In this document: in pieces, positions 44,213 through 53,317 of the stretch
Layout: each line of letters starts with the position of its first letter
Position numbering within the stretch: position 1 is the first letter of the stretch
Origin: JADJXV01 sp046328995
GTDB taxonomy: Bacteria; Bacteroidota; Ignavibacteria; Kapaibacteriales; UBA961
DNA length: 64,000 nt
Direction of reading: 5' to 3'
NCBI GenBank assembly: GCA_046328995.1
Contig: JAXLVN010000001.1
Location: 1,240,001 to 1,304,000 of the forward strand
Notes under the pieces: generated by a model
What the model was told of the DNA's origin: nothing
The model's input: the letters and a program-made list of their open reading frames with translations, nothing else
Database searches by the model: none
Program-made: the position numbers and the translations under genes

Positions 44213-44474
44213 GATGCATTGCTTGGTTAGTTAGTTGGCAGAATGTATTTTGCTGTGTTGCAACAGTATTTGTATATCGTCAGATGGTACTGCCTCCGAG
44301 CGGAGGGTCAACTGTCTGAAGTGATATTATTCTGATTAATTCGATTATTATGATTCGTATGTCTGTGCTGTGATTGGTGTGATTACTTCGATTCCATTGA
44401 CTGTATTTACGGTCAGTTGCAACCAACCCAACCGTCGATAATAGCAGCCAGGAGTACTCTATTATTTACTAATA

Positions 44475-44785
44475 AACGTGAGTTCGGGATACCAACAGTG
44501 CCTGCATTCGAGAAGCCCAAAGGGCTTGAATTTCAATAGCCACGCATGAAATGCAGGGGACATAGACAGGTAATCCCAAAACCCCAAAGAGGTTTAATCG
44601 CGTCCATACCGTCATTAAACCTCTTCGGGTTTGTTGGGGAACGCTGCATTGCTCCACCGATTTGATTGGTGGCTATTGAAGTTCACCCCTTTCAGGGATG
44701 GAGAACGTGCAGAGTAAATCATAATTCCATCTATCACCCTTATACTATTGAATAGTAACAGCGGTGGGTATCCCGAACTCACGTT
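44475..44785. mobile_element. 311-bp non-autonomous element with perfect 19-bp terminal inverted repeats
   Basis: AACGTGAGTTCGGGATACC at 44475-44493 is exactly inverted as GGTATCCCGAACTCACGTT at 44767-44785. Inside are shorter palindromes (AAGCCC/GGGCTT near 44510; AAACCTCTTCGGGTTTG near 44617) but no transposase frame. No clear target duplication is seen. Its right end supplies two of the three bases of the stop codon of the gene at 44784-45152. The remainder of 44213-44474 appears empty. Confidence 0.8.
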
Positions 44786-45152
44786 AATTATTTGAAGAAA
44801 TAATCCCACCGGCTGTAATGGTTTCTGTTCCACGATAACCGGATTCAAAATAATTTGGTTGCGTTGTCAATACCGAATCATTGGAATAAGTAACCGAAAG
44901 TGTATAGGAATTCTCTGTAGTATTAGAAAACTGAAACAGTATTAAATCCTTATCTCCGATATTGCTCGCTTCTATCGACCCTCGATTATGCCGGAGCAGC
45001 ACTTTTTTCACATGTTGTCCGGATTCATTTTTAATTGCCACTCGTGCAAGTGTATGCGGCACCATTTCTAGGGTATAATTGAAACTTATGCCGACATACC
45101 CGAGCAATACGAGGATGAATCCGATGAGAATTCCGAGGATTATTTTTTTCAT
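44784..45152 (-). CDS. Small membrane-anchored protein of unknown function
   Basis: A 122-residue protein with an N-terminal membrane helix (MKKIILGILIGFILVLLGYV) and a 95-residue outward domain that looks like a small beta sandwich (R-V-A-I-K-N-E-S-G-Q-H-V, Y-T-L-S-V-T-Y-S-N-D). No cysteine lipobox and no family match that I know. Its TAA stop overlaps the terminal repeat of the 311-bp element, so the original C-terminus may have been replaced when the element inserted. It lies 33 bases after the hydrolase stop, in the same direction, so the two could be cotranscribed. Confidence 0.6.
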   Translation of the reverse strand: MKKIILGILIGFILVLLGYVGISFNYTLEMVPHTLARVAIKNESGQHVKKVLLRHNRGSIEASNIGDKDLILFQFSNTTENSYTLSVTYSNDSVLTTQPNYFESGYRGTETITAGGIISSNN

Positions 45153-45185
45153 GATGTTAATAGAGAGAATAAAAAAAGACTGTTT

Positions 45186-45989
45186 TCAGTGAATTGAATG
45201 TATAATCCCCGTTAATTCTGCGTTATACTCCGGATTACTCGTCATGCCATTATGCCGCTGCCCTTTAAGCAGGATAAGCTGCGCCGTCGGGAATTCTTTT
45301 TTTAATTGCAGTGAAGAACCACAATAAATCACTTCATCTTCATCGCCATGAAAGAATACCATCGGCACGGAACATTTCTTGAGATATTCATTCGTTGCAA
45401 ATTTGTACTGCAAAATAAACGTGGGCAGGAAAGGATAGGAATGCTTCATCAGATCGGTCATGCTGTAAAATGGCGCTTGTAATATCACCATCTTCGGTGT
45501 ATTCTCCGCAGCGAGTTTTGCAGCAAAACCTGTACCGAGGGAGTATCCGAGAATAATGATATTTTCCTCCTTGTATTTCTTTGACATTTCACGGTAAGCG
45601 CTTTGAATATCATGATGTAATTGCTCTTCCCCATTGATTGTTCCCTCGCTTTTTCCATATCCCCTGTAATCAAGAATAAACACATCATAGCCGAGGTCAC
45701 TATATGTTGAAGCAACATCGCCCCACGTGGCTAGTGAACCGGCATTGCCATGCAAGTAGAACACAAGACCTTTTGAACTATCTGCTTTAAACAGCAGCCC
45801 ATGAAGCCGGATTCCATCAGTAGCCGTGATAAATATTTCCTCATAAGGATGTTCAAACTCAAATACATAATCGGGATCCAGTTTTTGGGGAAAGAAAATA
45901 AGCTGTTCCTGAATTCCATACAACAATACGCAAAGTCCGCCATACAGTGCAGCAACGAACAGGACTATTTTGAGGAGCTTGTGGATCAT
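45186..45989 (-). CDS. Membrane-anchored alpha/beta hydrolase, BEM46-like
   Basis: A 267-residue hydrolase with an N-terminal anchor (I-V-L-F-V-A-A-L-Y-G-G-L-C-V-L-L-Y). Conserved elements: L-V-F-Y-L-H-G-N-A-G-S (oxyanion loop), D-Y-R-G-Y-G-K-S-E-G, nucleophile elbow G-Y-S-L-G-T-G (Ser), F-H-G-D-E-D-E-V (Asp) and G-Q-R-H-N-G-M (His). This order matches the BEM46/ABHD13-like serine hydrolases, whose substrates are mostly unknown esters or lipids. Orientation of the anchor is probably with the catalytic domain outside the cytoplasm, but that is inference. Confidence 0.87.
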   Translation of the reverse strand: MIHKLLKIVLFVAALYGGLCVLLYGIQEQLIFFPQKLDPDYVFEFEHPYEEIFITATDGIRLHGLLFKADSSKGLVFYLHGNAGSLATWGDVASTYSDLGYDVFILDYRGYGKSEGTINGEEQLHHDIQSAYREMSKKYKEENIIILGYSLGTGFAAKLAAENTPKMVILQAPFYSMTDLMKHSYPFLPTFILQYKFATNEYLKKCSVPMVFFHGDEDEVIYCGSSLQLKKEFPTAQLILLKGQRHNGMTSNPEYNAELTGIIHSIH

Positions 45990-46082
45990 AGATTATGGCG
46001 TCGATTTATGTTGACTGAACCCGTCAAATGGCGTAGGCGCGCTCCCACTTTTCGAGATAGAATACGTGCTTTTTTGGTTGAG

Positions 46083-46469
46083 TTAACATACTACAATCCA
46101 GTTGTATTTTTTATCAATGATATAGAAATCACCACTCGTAAACTCTAAAAGTGCTGTCAAAGCTATTGGTTTACAGTCATAAATCCAATGTTTTGATGTT
46201 GGAGTCTGACCTTGCACAATCACCACCCAATAGTTGGTATTTGATTCAAGCTGATGTACATGCTGATATATTTCGGGTAACGTCACAATGCCGATGAACG
46301 TCTTTTGTTTAATTCGTTCCGACCAATTTGAATACCGGTAATTAGAATCATGAATAATAAATGCAGCTTCTATGTTCTTGATAATGTTCGTCCACTTTGT
46401 AAACAGAACATGGAAATCCCCCGATGGAAACTGCTTTTGAAGTATGTCTATTTTTTCTTCCCAAAACAT
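46083..46469 (-). CDS. Small soluble protein, immunity-protein-like
   Basis: A 128-residue protein without signal peptide: MFWEEKIDILQKQFPSGDFH, a tryptophan- and isoleucine-rich core, then L-E-F-T-S-G-D-F-Y-I-I-D-K-K-Y-N-W-I-V-V-C at the end. The terminal F-Y-I-I-x-K-K-Y-x-W pattern and the acidic/aromatic make-up recall immunity proteins of polymorphic toxin systems, but I cannot name the family. Relatives I have in mind continue for several residues after this point, so the gene may be slightly truncated. No cognate toxin is visible nearby. Confidence 0.5.
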   Translation of the reverse strand: MFWEEKIDILQKQFPSGDFHVLFTKWTNIIKNIEAAFIIHDSNYRYSNWSERIKQKTFIGIVTLPEIYQHVHQLESNTNYWVVIVQGQTPTSKHWIYDCKPIALTALLEFTSGDFYIIDKKYNWIVVC

Positions 46470-46575
46470 GTAATCGTAGATCTATGGTTGATGAATTCCC
46501 CGCCTTTGCAGTATTTCCTTTTTCAAGGACGGGAGTGACATTATTCGACACCGAAAATATATCCTATTTTCAAAG

Positions 46576-47163
46576 CTAATATCCTAGCTTCCGTAATTCC
46601 TCAAGTTTTACATCTGCTCTTGCTGACCCTTTATTTTTTATGTTCAAAAACAGTCTTTTTGCTGTTGCTAAGTCATTTTGTTCCCAATAGATATTTGCAC
46701 GATAGTAAAGAAGGTCAATATTATTTGGATATCTTCTAAGGAGAATATCAAAGTATTCTGCTGCTTCATCAGATTGATCGTGGATATAACATATCTTACC
46801 AAGACAGTCTATGAACACCAGATTCAATGGCCTTTTTTCAAGCTCTTTCAGCAGAATACCCTTCGCCAACGGTAGATCTTTGCTCAATTCAATCATCATG
46901 AGATGTATTTTGTTTTCTAATACTATTTCTTCATACTTGGGGAATGCAGCTAATGAATCAATAAGAGTATGCACCAGTTGCAGTTCTTTATTCCTGCGTA
47001 ATAAAGATAGTCGCGTAAACCACTCCAACTCATCTTGAAAAACATGATCTCTTACCGGTTGAATAAACTCCAAATTAAATGTGTACGCCATTTCTGATTT
47101 TAATAACGATGGCTTTAATATAAAGATGAGTTCTAATGAATCACAATGACTTAACACGCCCAT
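46576..47163 (-). CDS. TPR-like helical protein
   Basis: A 195-residue soluble, helical protein. The C-terminal 100 residues contain two or three TPR-like pairs: G-K-I-C-Y-I-H-D-Q-S-D-E-A-A-E-Y-F-D-I-L-L, then Y-Y-R-A-N-I-Y-W-E-Q-N-D-L-A-T-A-K-R-L-F. No signal peptide or catalytic motif. Codon use is AT-rich like its neighbours at 46083 and 47188, which together look like an accessory block of small genes. Partner and role are unknown. Confidence 0.6.
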   Translation of the reverse strand: MGVLSHCDSLELIFILKPSLLKSEMAYTFNLEFIQPVRDHVFQDELEWFTRLSLLRRNKELQLVHTLIDSLAAFPKYEEIVLENKIHLMMIELSKDLPLAKGILLKELEKRPLNLVFIDCLGKICYIHDQSDEAAEYFDILLRRYPNNIDLLYYRANIYWEQNDLATAKRLFLNIKNKGSARADVKLEELRKLGY

Positions 47164-47187
47164 ACTTTTTATAATACTTTCTGCATA

Positions 47188-47466
47188 TTATTGAATAGTC
47201 GGAAAATTAGCAGAAAACTCATCATACTTTTGAGGATGCAGAAATGTGACTTTTAACAATGTTCGATCGAGTGAATCATACCCCGTATAAACACTCAAAG
47301 ACCCGGTAATAGATCTTGAACCTGTTGTCTGCCGGAGATTATCAATGATAGTACTATCAAAAAACTCCATCTGGTAGGATGTATCTATGGTATCATCATG
47401 AACATCCTCACATCCGGGAAGAGCATATAAAGAAAATACTATCAATACTAAGATTACATTTCTCAT
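47188..47466 (-). CDS. Very small lipoprotein
   Basis: A 92-residue protein with a lipoprotein signal (MRNVILVLIVFSLYALPGC, Cys19) followed by an acidic 73-residue domain with several short strands. No family is recognized. A 109-bp block identical to the one upstream of the lipoprotein gene at 47847 lies in its upstream region, so the two genes share a leader sequence. Confidence 0.6.
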   Translation of the reverse strand: MRNVILVLIVFSLYALPGCEDVHDDTIDTSYQMEFFDSTIIDNLRQTTGSRSITGSLSVYTGYDSLDRTLLKVTFLHPQKYDEFSANFPTIQ

Positions 47467-47620
47467 TCGTTCTCATCAATATAGGTAAAAGTTCTTCCCG
47501 TTTTCCCGCCCGTGCAGTTTTTTACAAACGCCCGTCAATACAACCGATGGAATGCACTGCTTGCTCTTACTGAGCCCAAGCATTTGATTTATAAAACAGC
47601 TACAGATTCCCTTCACCTCA

Positions 47621-47729
47621 ACACCTCCGCACCGTTCACTTTCTTCATCACACCAATCTTCTGATGGATGTATCTTGTTGAATATCTGTCGGTATGTATT
47701 GACGGGCTATTGAAACTGCTGCGCGAACT
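47621..47729. repeat. 109-bp direct repeat, copy 1
   Basis: Identical base for base to 48540-48648. The flanking 90 bases toward the downstream minus-strand gene are related but diverged, so the duplicated module is larger than the identical core. Neither copy carries a continuous reading frame. The remaining sequence between 47467 and 47846 contains no gene. Confidence 0.9.
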
Positions 47730-47846
47730 GAAAGTACATGTTGACGGACGGCAGTAGACACCCAAACTGACTGAAATATCTCTGTACAACTCGTCCCTTT
47801 ACACCTGCTTGGACAGGAAATGTCATAGTTTACAGAATTGATATGC

Positions 47847-48422
47847 TTACGGCAATTTATTCGGCAACATCCCTTTATCTAGCATCTTTTTAACAGAATC
47901 TACTCCTACCTTATCCACCCAACTTTCGTATAATGTTTTTTCAAAATACATGTTGTTTTCACGCAAAGCTTTAACATATTTTTCCTTAATTGTCTTATAC
48001 TTACCTATACTTATGTCCAAAATTGTATCCTGTCTAAACAAATAAATCGGAACTTCAACCATAGCTTCTGTCGCTCCCCAGTTAAAATTTCTGTCTTGGT
48101 TCTTCCATTCTAAAAAAGTACGTTTACCTACGACACTAATACTAAAAGTACTGTCCGGGTACACATAATCAAAATGATAACTCATCTCTTGTGGTGGCCA
48201 TGTCATAGGAGTACAGAATGATTGTACTCTTTGTGGCATACCTTTTTGTCGGACTAATGAGTCAATGAATAGTTGTACTCGACGCCCTTCAAACAGATGA
48301 TAGTTCTTTTCATCAAAGAGATCAAGAGTGGCAGCTTGTTGTTTACGCTCATTACTACATGAGACTACCATCAGAACTAATAGAAGTAAAATCAAATACT
48401 CGTAATTTTTATGTTTTTTCAT
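47847..48422 (-). CDS. Lipoprotein of unknown function
   Basis: A 191-residue lipoprotein: lipobox L-V-L-M-V-V-S-C (about Cys22) after MKKHKNYEYLILLL. The mature part has Q-L-F-I-D-S-L-V-R-Q-K-G and a long central beta region, then a helical end (V-D-S-V-K-K-M-L-D-K-G-M-L). Nothing identifies a function. It shares the 109-bp upstream repeat with the small lipoprotein at 47188 and is AT-rich like the rest of this block. Confidence 0.65.
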   Translation of the reverse strand: MKKHKNYEYLILLLLVLMVVSCSNERKQQAATLDLFDEKNYHLFEGRRVQLFIDSLVRQKGMPQRVQSFCTPMTWPPQEMSYHFDYVYPDSTFSISVVGKRTFLEWKNQDRNFNWGATEAMVEVPIYLFRQDTILDISIGKYKTIKEKYVKALRENNMYFEKTLYESWVDKVGVDSVKKMLDKGMLPNKLP

Positions 48423-48539
48423 ATATTTTTACCTATCCGGTTAGTTTTTACAACCATCCGGCAATTTGAACCGAAGGGATGTACAGCTCGCAAGTACTGC
48501 ACATACGCATCTACTGTATAGATTAACTACAGATTTCCT

Positions 48540-48648
48540 ACACCTCCGCACCGTTCACTTTCTTCATCACACCAATCTTCTGATGGATGTATCTTGTTGA
48601 ATATCTGTCGGTATGTATTGACGGGCTATTGAAACTGCTGCGCGAACT
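48540..48648. repeat. 109-bp direct repeat, copy 2
   Basis: Identical to 47621-47729. It lies about 118 bases upstream of the minus-strand lipoprotein start at 48422 and abuts the 143-bp repeat at 48651. Perfect identity suggests recent duplication or gene conversion. Confidence 0.9.
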
Positions 48649-48650
48649 CA

Positions 48651-48792
48651 GAATTTGGCTAAAGCCACAATCTTTTCCGCCCCCCCATCCCACCGTCTAA
48701 AGCCGATGGCTAGTCAGAAAGAGCTGATTTCATGGGAATGAAATTGTGCATTGTGCTTGCTCTCTCTGCACTGGGGCAGAAGATTTTCTGCC
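48651..48792. repeat. Direct repeat flanking the RCC1 gene, copy 1
   Basis: Begins GAATTTGGCTAAAGCCACAA, contains TAAAGCCGATGGCTAGTCAG and GAAATTGTGCATTGTGCTTG, and ends with CAGAAGATTTTCTGCC. The second copy is at 50369-50512 in the same orientation. The two copies are near-identical outside a short C-rich stretch. Confidence 0.88.
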
Positions 48793-48857
48793 TCAACTGT
48801 GGCTGGCGCATTTTCTTATGCTGAAAAAGTCTATTTATTCCTCTCCTCGTATTCTCA

Positions 48858-50273
48858 TCATTCGACCGTTATTCCCATCATGCGGGTTGTTTTGCCTTGT
48901 TTGATCGATACGATATAATTTCCTTTGGGATAATCGGACATATCAATGGTACATGACTCGTCGGTAGATTGAATTGAGAGTATTTCTGTTCCTTGTAGCG
49001 TATAGACCTTGATTAACGATGCTTCGACACCGGCTTTCAGCATTGAAACGGTAAAAGCACCTTTTGTGGGGTTGGGGTATACGCTTGCAATTGCATTCTC
49101 AGCAAGCTGTTCATCTGCTGATAGAATACCTGTCGAACAGGCAAACAGATTGACTGCATCTATTGAATTATTGCCGAGTTGACCAACGTAGTTAGCGCCT
49201 GAACCACAGATTACATCACGTGATTGTTTAATTCCCAAGCTGTGCAAGCCAAAAATAGATGAGTTATACGCAAATCCATCGGCACCAGTGATGCTATTCC
49301 ATGTATTATCACTTCCAATTCGTATCGGAACATTTTGTTCGGTCTTGTCACCGTTCCCTAATTGACCGGCACCATTAAACCCCCATCCGTACAGCGAGAA
49401 ATCTTTTGCAATTGCAAAGCCGAACGTCGACCCGGCAGCAATTGTAATCCATTCATGTTCTTTACCTATTTGCAACGGTGAATTCTGCTGATCTGTTGTT
49501 CCGTTCCCCAGCTGTCCATTTCCATTAAAACCCCAGGTCCATAGTGTTGAATTCGACTGACGTGCTACAGAAAACTCGAATCCTCCTGCCACATCTACCC
49601 ATTGAGAAGACGTGCCAATTTGAATCGGAATCGTCGATTGATTAGTTGTGTTATCTCCTAGCTGTCCTGTTCCATTTGCCCCCCAAGCCCAAAGAGTACC
49701 GTCTGTTTGCAGAGCCAGTGAATGACCGCCACCGGCTGAAATTTTCCACCATTTATGTAATGTACCAATTTGCTTTGGCACATGAGAATCCTCAGTATTT
49801 CCGGTGCCTAATTGTCCGTATTGGTTAAAGCCCCAAGCCCAGAGAGTGCTGTCTGTTTTAATAGCTAAGGAATGTGCTTGTCCTGCATCGATTACTTTCC
49901 AATCATTATCCGAACCCACTTGAACTGGCTCAAGACTCTGTGTTGTTGAATTATTACCAAGTTGTCCGAGTGCATTGAGTCCCCATGCCCATAATGTTCC
50001 ATTTGATTTAATAGCCAGGCAATGAAATGCTCCTGTCGTCACATCTTTCCAATCGTGATCGCTCCCTATTTGCTTTGGTTCAGTTTCGAGAGTAGTCGAA
50101 TTGAGTCCTAATTGTCCACTCGCATTAAATCCCCACGACCATAATGTACTATCGGAACGTAATGCAATCGAGAATTCACCGCCTGCTACTACTTTTGTCC
50201 ACGTTTGAGCAGTAAGTACATTCGGATTGGTTATTACAGTCAGCAGTAGGAGTATAAGTATGTGCTTCTTCAT
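48858..50273 (-). CDS. T9SS-exported RCC1-repeat propeller protein
   Basis: A 471-residue protein from ATG 50273 (signal peptide MKKHILILLLLTVITNPN, cleavage after L-T-A-Q). Seven RCC1 repeats of about 50 residues follow, each with a W-(S/A)-W-G-x-N-x-x-G-Q-L-G core, forming a seven-blade propeller. The C-terminal 75 residues are a type A T9SS sorting domain: A-S-V-Y-P-N-P-T-K-G-A-F-T-V-S, V-Y-T-L-Q-G-T-E and G-N-Y-I-V-S-I-K-Q-G. It should be delivered to the cell surface or medium. Bacterial RCC1 proteins are mostly uncharacterized. The gene lies between two 143-bp direct repeats. Confidence 0.92.
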   Translation of the reverse strand: MKKHILILLLLTVITNPNVLTAQTWTKVVAGGEFSIALRSDSTLWSWGFNASGQLGLNSTTLETEPKQIGSDHDWKDVTTGAFHCLAIKSNGTLWAWGLNALGQLGNNSTTQSLEPVQVGSDNDWKVIDAGQAHSLAIKTDSTLWAWGFNQYGQLGTGNTEDSHVPKQIGTLHKWWKISAGGGHSLALQTDGTLWAWGANGTGQLGDNTTNQSTIPIQIGTSSQWVDVAGGFEFSVARQSNSTLWTWGFNGNGQLGNGTTDQQNSPLQIGKEHEWITIAAGSTFGFAIAKDFSLYGWGFNGAGQLGNGDKTEQNVPIRIGSDNTWNSITGADGFAYNSSIFGLHSLGIKQSRDVICGSGANYVGQLGNNSIDAVNLFACSTGILSADEQLAENAIASVYPNPTKGAFTVSMLKAGVEASLIKVYTLQGTEILSIQSTDESCTIDMSDYPKGNYIVSIKQGKTTRMMGITVE

Positions 50274-50368
50274 AAATATTTCTTTCTGGTAAATGTTAGT
50301 AAGTTGAAATTTACAAATTATTCTTTCGTATAGAGATTTAAAAAGCATCTGTTTACAATCCGGACAAC

Positions 50369-50512
50369 GAATTTGGCTAAAGCCACAATCTTCTCTGCCA
50401 CCCAACCCACCGGCTAAAGCCGATGGCTAGTCAGAAAGAGCTGATTTCATGGGAATGAAATTGTGCATTGTGCTTGCTCTCTCTCAAGACGGGGGCAGAA
50501 GATTTTCTGCCC
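50369..50512. repeat. Direct repeat flanking the RCC1 gene, copy 2
   Basis: Same sequence family as 48651-48792, starting GAATTTGGCTAAAGCC and ending CAGAAGATTTTCTGCCC. It overlaps the spurious upstream extension of the RCC1 frame, which supports starting that gene at 50273. Confidence 0.88.
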
Positions 50513-50583
50513 CTACGCGATTGCTGTATCCTCTTATTTTGCGTCCTTTGTGTCCTTATTGTCCTTTAAGTCCTTGTACTCTT

Positions 50584-50605
50584 GGGGCAGAAAATGTTCT
50601 GCCCC
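50584..50605. repeat. Short palindrome of the 'GGGGCAGAAAA' family
   Basis: GGGGCAGAAAATGTTCTGCCCC is nearly self-complementary. Related palindromes occur near 50494, at 58030-58057 and near 61905. Otherwise the gap 50274-50694 holds only the direct repeat. Confidence 0.7.
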
Positions 50606-50694
50606 TACTGAGGTTTTGTGATGTTTTTTGATTGATGCCTCCATCTCTCCGTTCACGCGTTTTATCTTCTGGCGTTTACGGCCAGATGAATCTC

Positions 50695-52341
50695 TCAATG
50701 ACTCACCACAACCGGACGAGTAATCATACCCGTAGCCGTGCGGAATTGTACAAAATATACACCATTCGGTAAGCCGGAAACATCAATTGTACTGCCCATA
50801 TTCTCCATTGAACACTGCATCACTGCCATCCCGAGAGAATTGACAATTGTTATGGCAGTAACACCCTCTATTCCTGAAACGCTCAAACTCGTGGACACCG
50901 GATTCGGAGTAAGAATAATGCTTCCATCCGTATCAGGATTGTCAATCGGTTGCTCTTCGACAGAAGTAGGTGCCATCGGAAACGGTAATCCATTTTCGTT
51001 GAATACACCCCAGAAACTGATGTAATCGTTTGGTAAGTATTGGTGGAACCACACATTATCATCATTGTCCACAGCTAGCCAATTAATTTTATTATCAGGG
51101 AGCGGTGAGTTGTCTTTTGTGTACGCAGTCCATTCTTTATTGTCAAATTTTAAGATTCCTACACCACCATAATCATATGTGTCTGTCTGATGCTTGGCAG
51201 TAGCAATCCATTTATTACCTTTTTTGTCTATTGCCACGGCATTGACAATATTACTATAATTGAGAGGACTATTTTTATCATTGTAAACCGTCCATGAAGT
51301 ACCATCAAACTTTCCGAGGCCTTTCATTGCATTCTCTGCTTCAGGATTATCAGTTGTCCAACTTCCACCCAATCCAACCCATACATCACCGTTTGATTCT
51401 ACCGCCATTACTTTAGGTGCGTAACACGGCATGCCTGAGTTTTGAATAGTATATTCCGTCCAGGTTGTCCCGTCATATTTTACTAACGCACCTTCGGTGC
51501 CCATCCAAACGGTCGAACCGGAAAGCGCGAGTCCTAATACAGGACCCCGAAGAATAGAGTTCGTCGTGTCGTAAATCGTCCATGTACCCTGTACATAGCG
51601 AGCCAGCCCATTCCTACCGCCCGCCCAAATTGTGCCGGTATTAGTATCGAGAACAACACAATATCCTAATTGCACAGGATGCACTGTATAGTACTTTGAT
51701 TGCAGATTGATGCTCCATACTCCGTGATCTGCCATCCAGAGCTTATTAGATTTATAGTCAACTATAGGGGTGTGTCCTGCATAGCCATAGACTGTCGTAT
51801 CATCACCTCTCCACTGATCTAATGGTGTACCTTTACTTACTTTATGGAGATGTTTACCTGGAATGCTATACCAGTAATTATTCTCGGTATCTTGGAAAAC
51901 AGAGTTTAGAATTCCTCCCATGGGATTGTTTGCAGTTTTTATTCTCCAATGAGTCTGTGGAGAAGCTACTACCGCTACATAGCAAATTACACTTGAAGAA
52001 ATTCCCGTATTTGTACCATCGATTCGAAATTGATATACACCTGTTTTTGTAAATGTAGCTGTTGTTTTTACCATAAGCTTTACATCCGAGTACGGAAAAT
52101 TCACTATGTACGCTGAAAGCGTTCCATCACCATATTGTAGGAGGGGTTTTCCCGGTACAACATTCAATTTAATCGAAGCATCATACCCATTTTGGATATC
52201 AAAACCGATAGAAAATACTGCCGTCTCACCCGGATAAATTTTGATGGTGTCTTTATCGGTTTTGAGGGTAAACTGTGCGAGTGCTGTTTGCGCGAATCCA
52301 AACACGATTACGCTCAGCGCTATAGTAACAATTCTTTTCAT
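50695..52341 (-). CDS. T9SS-exported protein with two-component-regulator-type propeller
   Basis: A 548-residue exported protein (signal peptide MKRIVTIALSVIVFGFAQTA, cleavage after A-L-A-Q). Residues 25-130 form an Ig-like beta domain. Residues 135-440 hold propeller blades of the Reg_prop kind: V-F-Q-D-T-E-N-N-Y-W-Y-S, T-G-T-I-W-A-G-G-R-N-G-L-A-R-Y, S-N-G-D-V-W-V-G-L-G and K-K-G-N-K-W-I-A-T. The last 75 residues are a type A sorting domain (I-L-T-P-N-P-V-S-T-S-L-S-V, then G-V-Y-F-V-Q-F-R-T). There is no kinase domain, so this is a secreted surface protein rather than a hybrid sensor. Function is unknown. Confidence 0.9.
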   Translation of the reverse strand: MKRIVTIALSVIVFGFAQTALAQFTLKTDKDTIKIYPGETAVFSIGFDIQNGYDASIKLNVVPGKPLLQYGDGTLSAYIVNFPYSDVKLMVKTTATFTKTGVYQFRIDGTNTGISSSVICYVAVVASPQTHWRIKTANNPMGGILNSVFQDTENNYWYSIPGKHLHKVSKGTPLDQWRGDDTTVYGYAGHTPIVDYKSNKLWMADHGVWSINLQSKYYTVHPVQLGYCVVLDTNTGTIWAGGRNGLARYVQGTWTIYDTTNSILRGPVLGLALSGSTVWMGTEGALVKYDGTTWTEYTIQNSGMPCYAPKVMAVESNGDVWVGLGGSWTTDNPEAENAMKGLGKFDGTSWTVYNDKNSPLNYSNIVNAVAIDKKGNKWIATAKHQTDTYDYGGVGILKFDNKEWTAYTKDNSPLPDNKINWLAVDNDDNVWFHQYLPNDYISFWGVFNENGLPFPMAPTSVEEQPIDNPDTDGSIILTPNPVSTSLSVSGIEGVTAITIVNSLGMAVMQCSMENMGSTIDVSGLPNGVYFVQFRTATGMITRPVVVSH

Positions 52342-53317
52342 GATGTTTCTCCAAAAAGGTATTAAAAATGAATGTGTTGTAAGATTTGATCAGTTGAGTA
52401 TTTCCATTGCGGAAACAGACGAGCAGGCAAAGCCGTAAGAATTGATATTTAAGCTGAAAGAAGTAGTATTATCGACAAGCAGTGCAAAGCAGCGGAGAAA
52501 TTGATCATACCTATCCTGCGAAATTGAGTAAGGAATATGGCGTGGGCGCGTTTGTTGTATGCAAGATACGGAGTTTTGACCACGAGCGCAAGAAGAGAAT
52601 GGTTTTTTGGTAACCGGGAGCAAGAATCGAATCCGAGCAAAGACTACAGCACCAGAGTACGCCCACCGCATCGACCTCGGTGCACCGTCATTGGCTCGGT
52701 CGAGGTCGTGGTACTATGCACCATCTCATGATGGTGAGATGCCTCCGCTTTATCTGCATGGCCGCACCTCCCCTATCTTGCTTGACACATTTTTTCCTAT
52801 TTTCAGAATGCACTCCTGCTCTCTTACAACCGGCGGTGCCGCGATGACAATCCTCTCCCCACTCCACAGATCGCATCATCACGGGTACACCCCTCCCTGC
52901 CTCCTCTCTCCTCACCCCAATCGACTGCATTACGTTGCTTGGAATAGGTTCGGATGGCGGGCTCGTCCACCCCAGAACCTCACCAACTGTACCCCAGGGA
53001 TGACCTTCCTGCCTTCACACCCGGCGAACTCGAATGCCCCGAACAGCAGCACGAACTCCCCGAACACTCCCTTTCCTTCGGCCTGCCATCGTCGCACCGG
53101 TAGCAGCCGTCACCCTTTCTCCCCGCACACTCAGCCACCCTGCCCATAGAATCGTTTCCTTTCCGGCTGCATTCGCCTGATGATGCTCGGCAGCGTCAGG
53201 AGTCGGCGCGTCGTCCGAATGCATAGAGGCACCCGCACGAGCACCACTACCATCACCCGGAACAACCACGACCTGCGGCGGAGGGTCACGCGTATGGTCC
53301 TCTAGGAATACACCTAC
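52342..53317. other. Gene-poor region of atypical composition
   Basis: Open frames here are low-complexity (Pro/Ser/His-rich on plus, Gly/Ala/Arg-rich on minus) and overlap one another, which is the signature of skewed base composition rather than coding. From about 52600 the sequence becomes C-rich on the plus strand, unlike the flanks. No RNA gene or known repeat is recognizable. Confidence 0.5.

Noticed and set aside
52600..52660. tRNA-like GAATCGAATCC segment
   Set aside because: The T-loop-like words occur without an acceptor stem or D-arm at the right distance.
52607..53149. A 180-codon plus-strand frame
   Set aside because: It is low-complexity Pro/Ser/His-rich sequence with an overlapping Gly/Ala/Arg-rich frame opposite, which reflects base composition.
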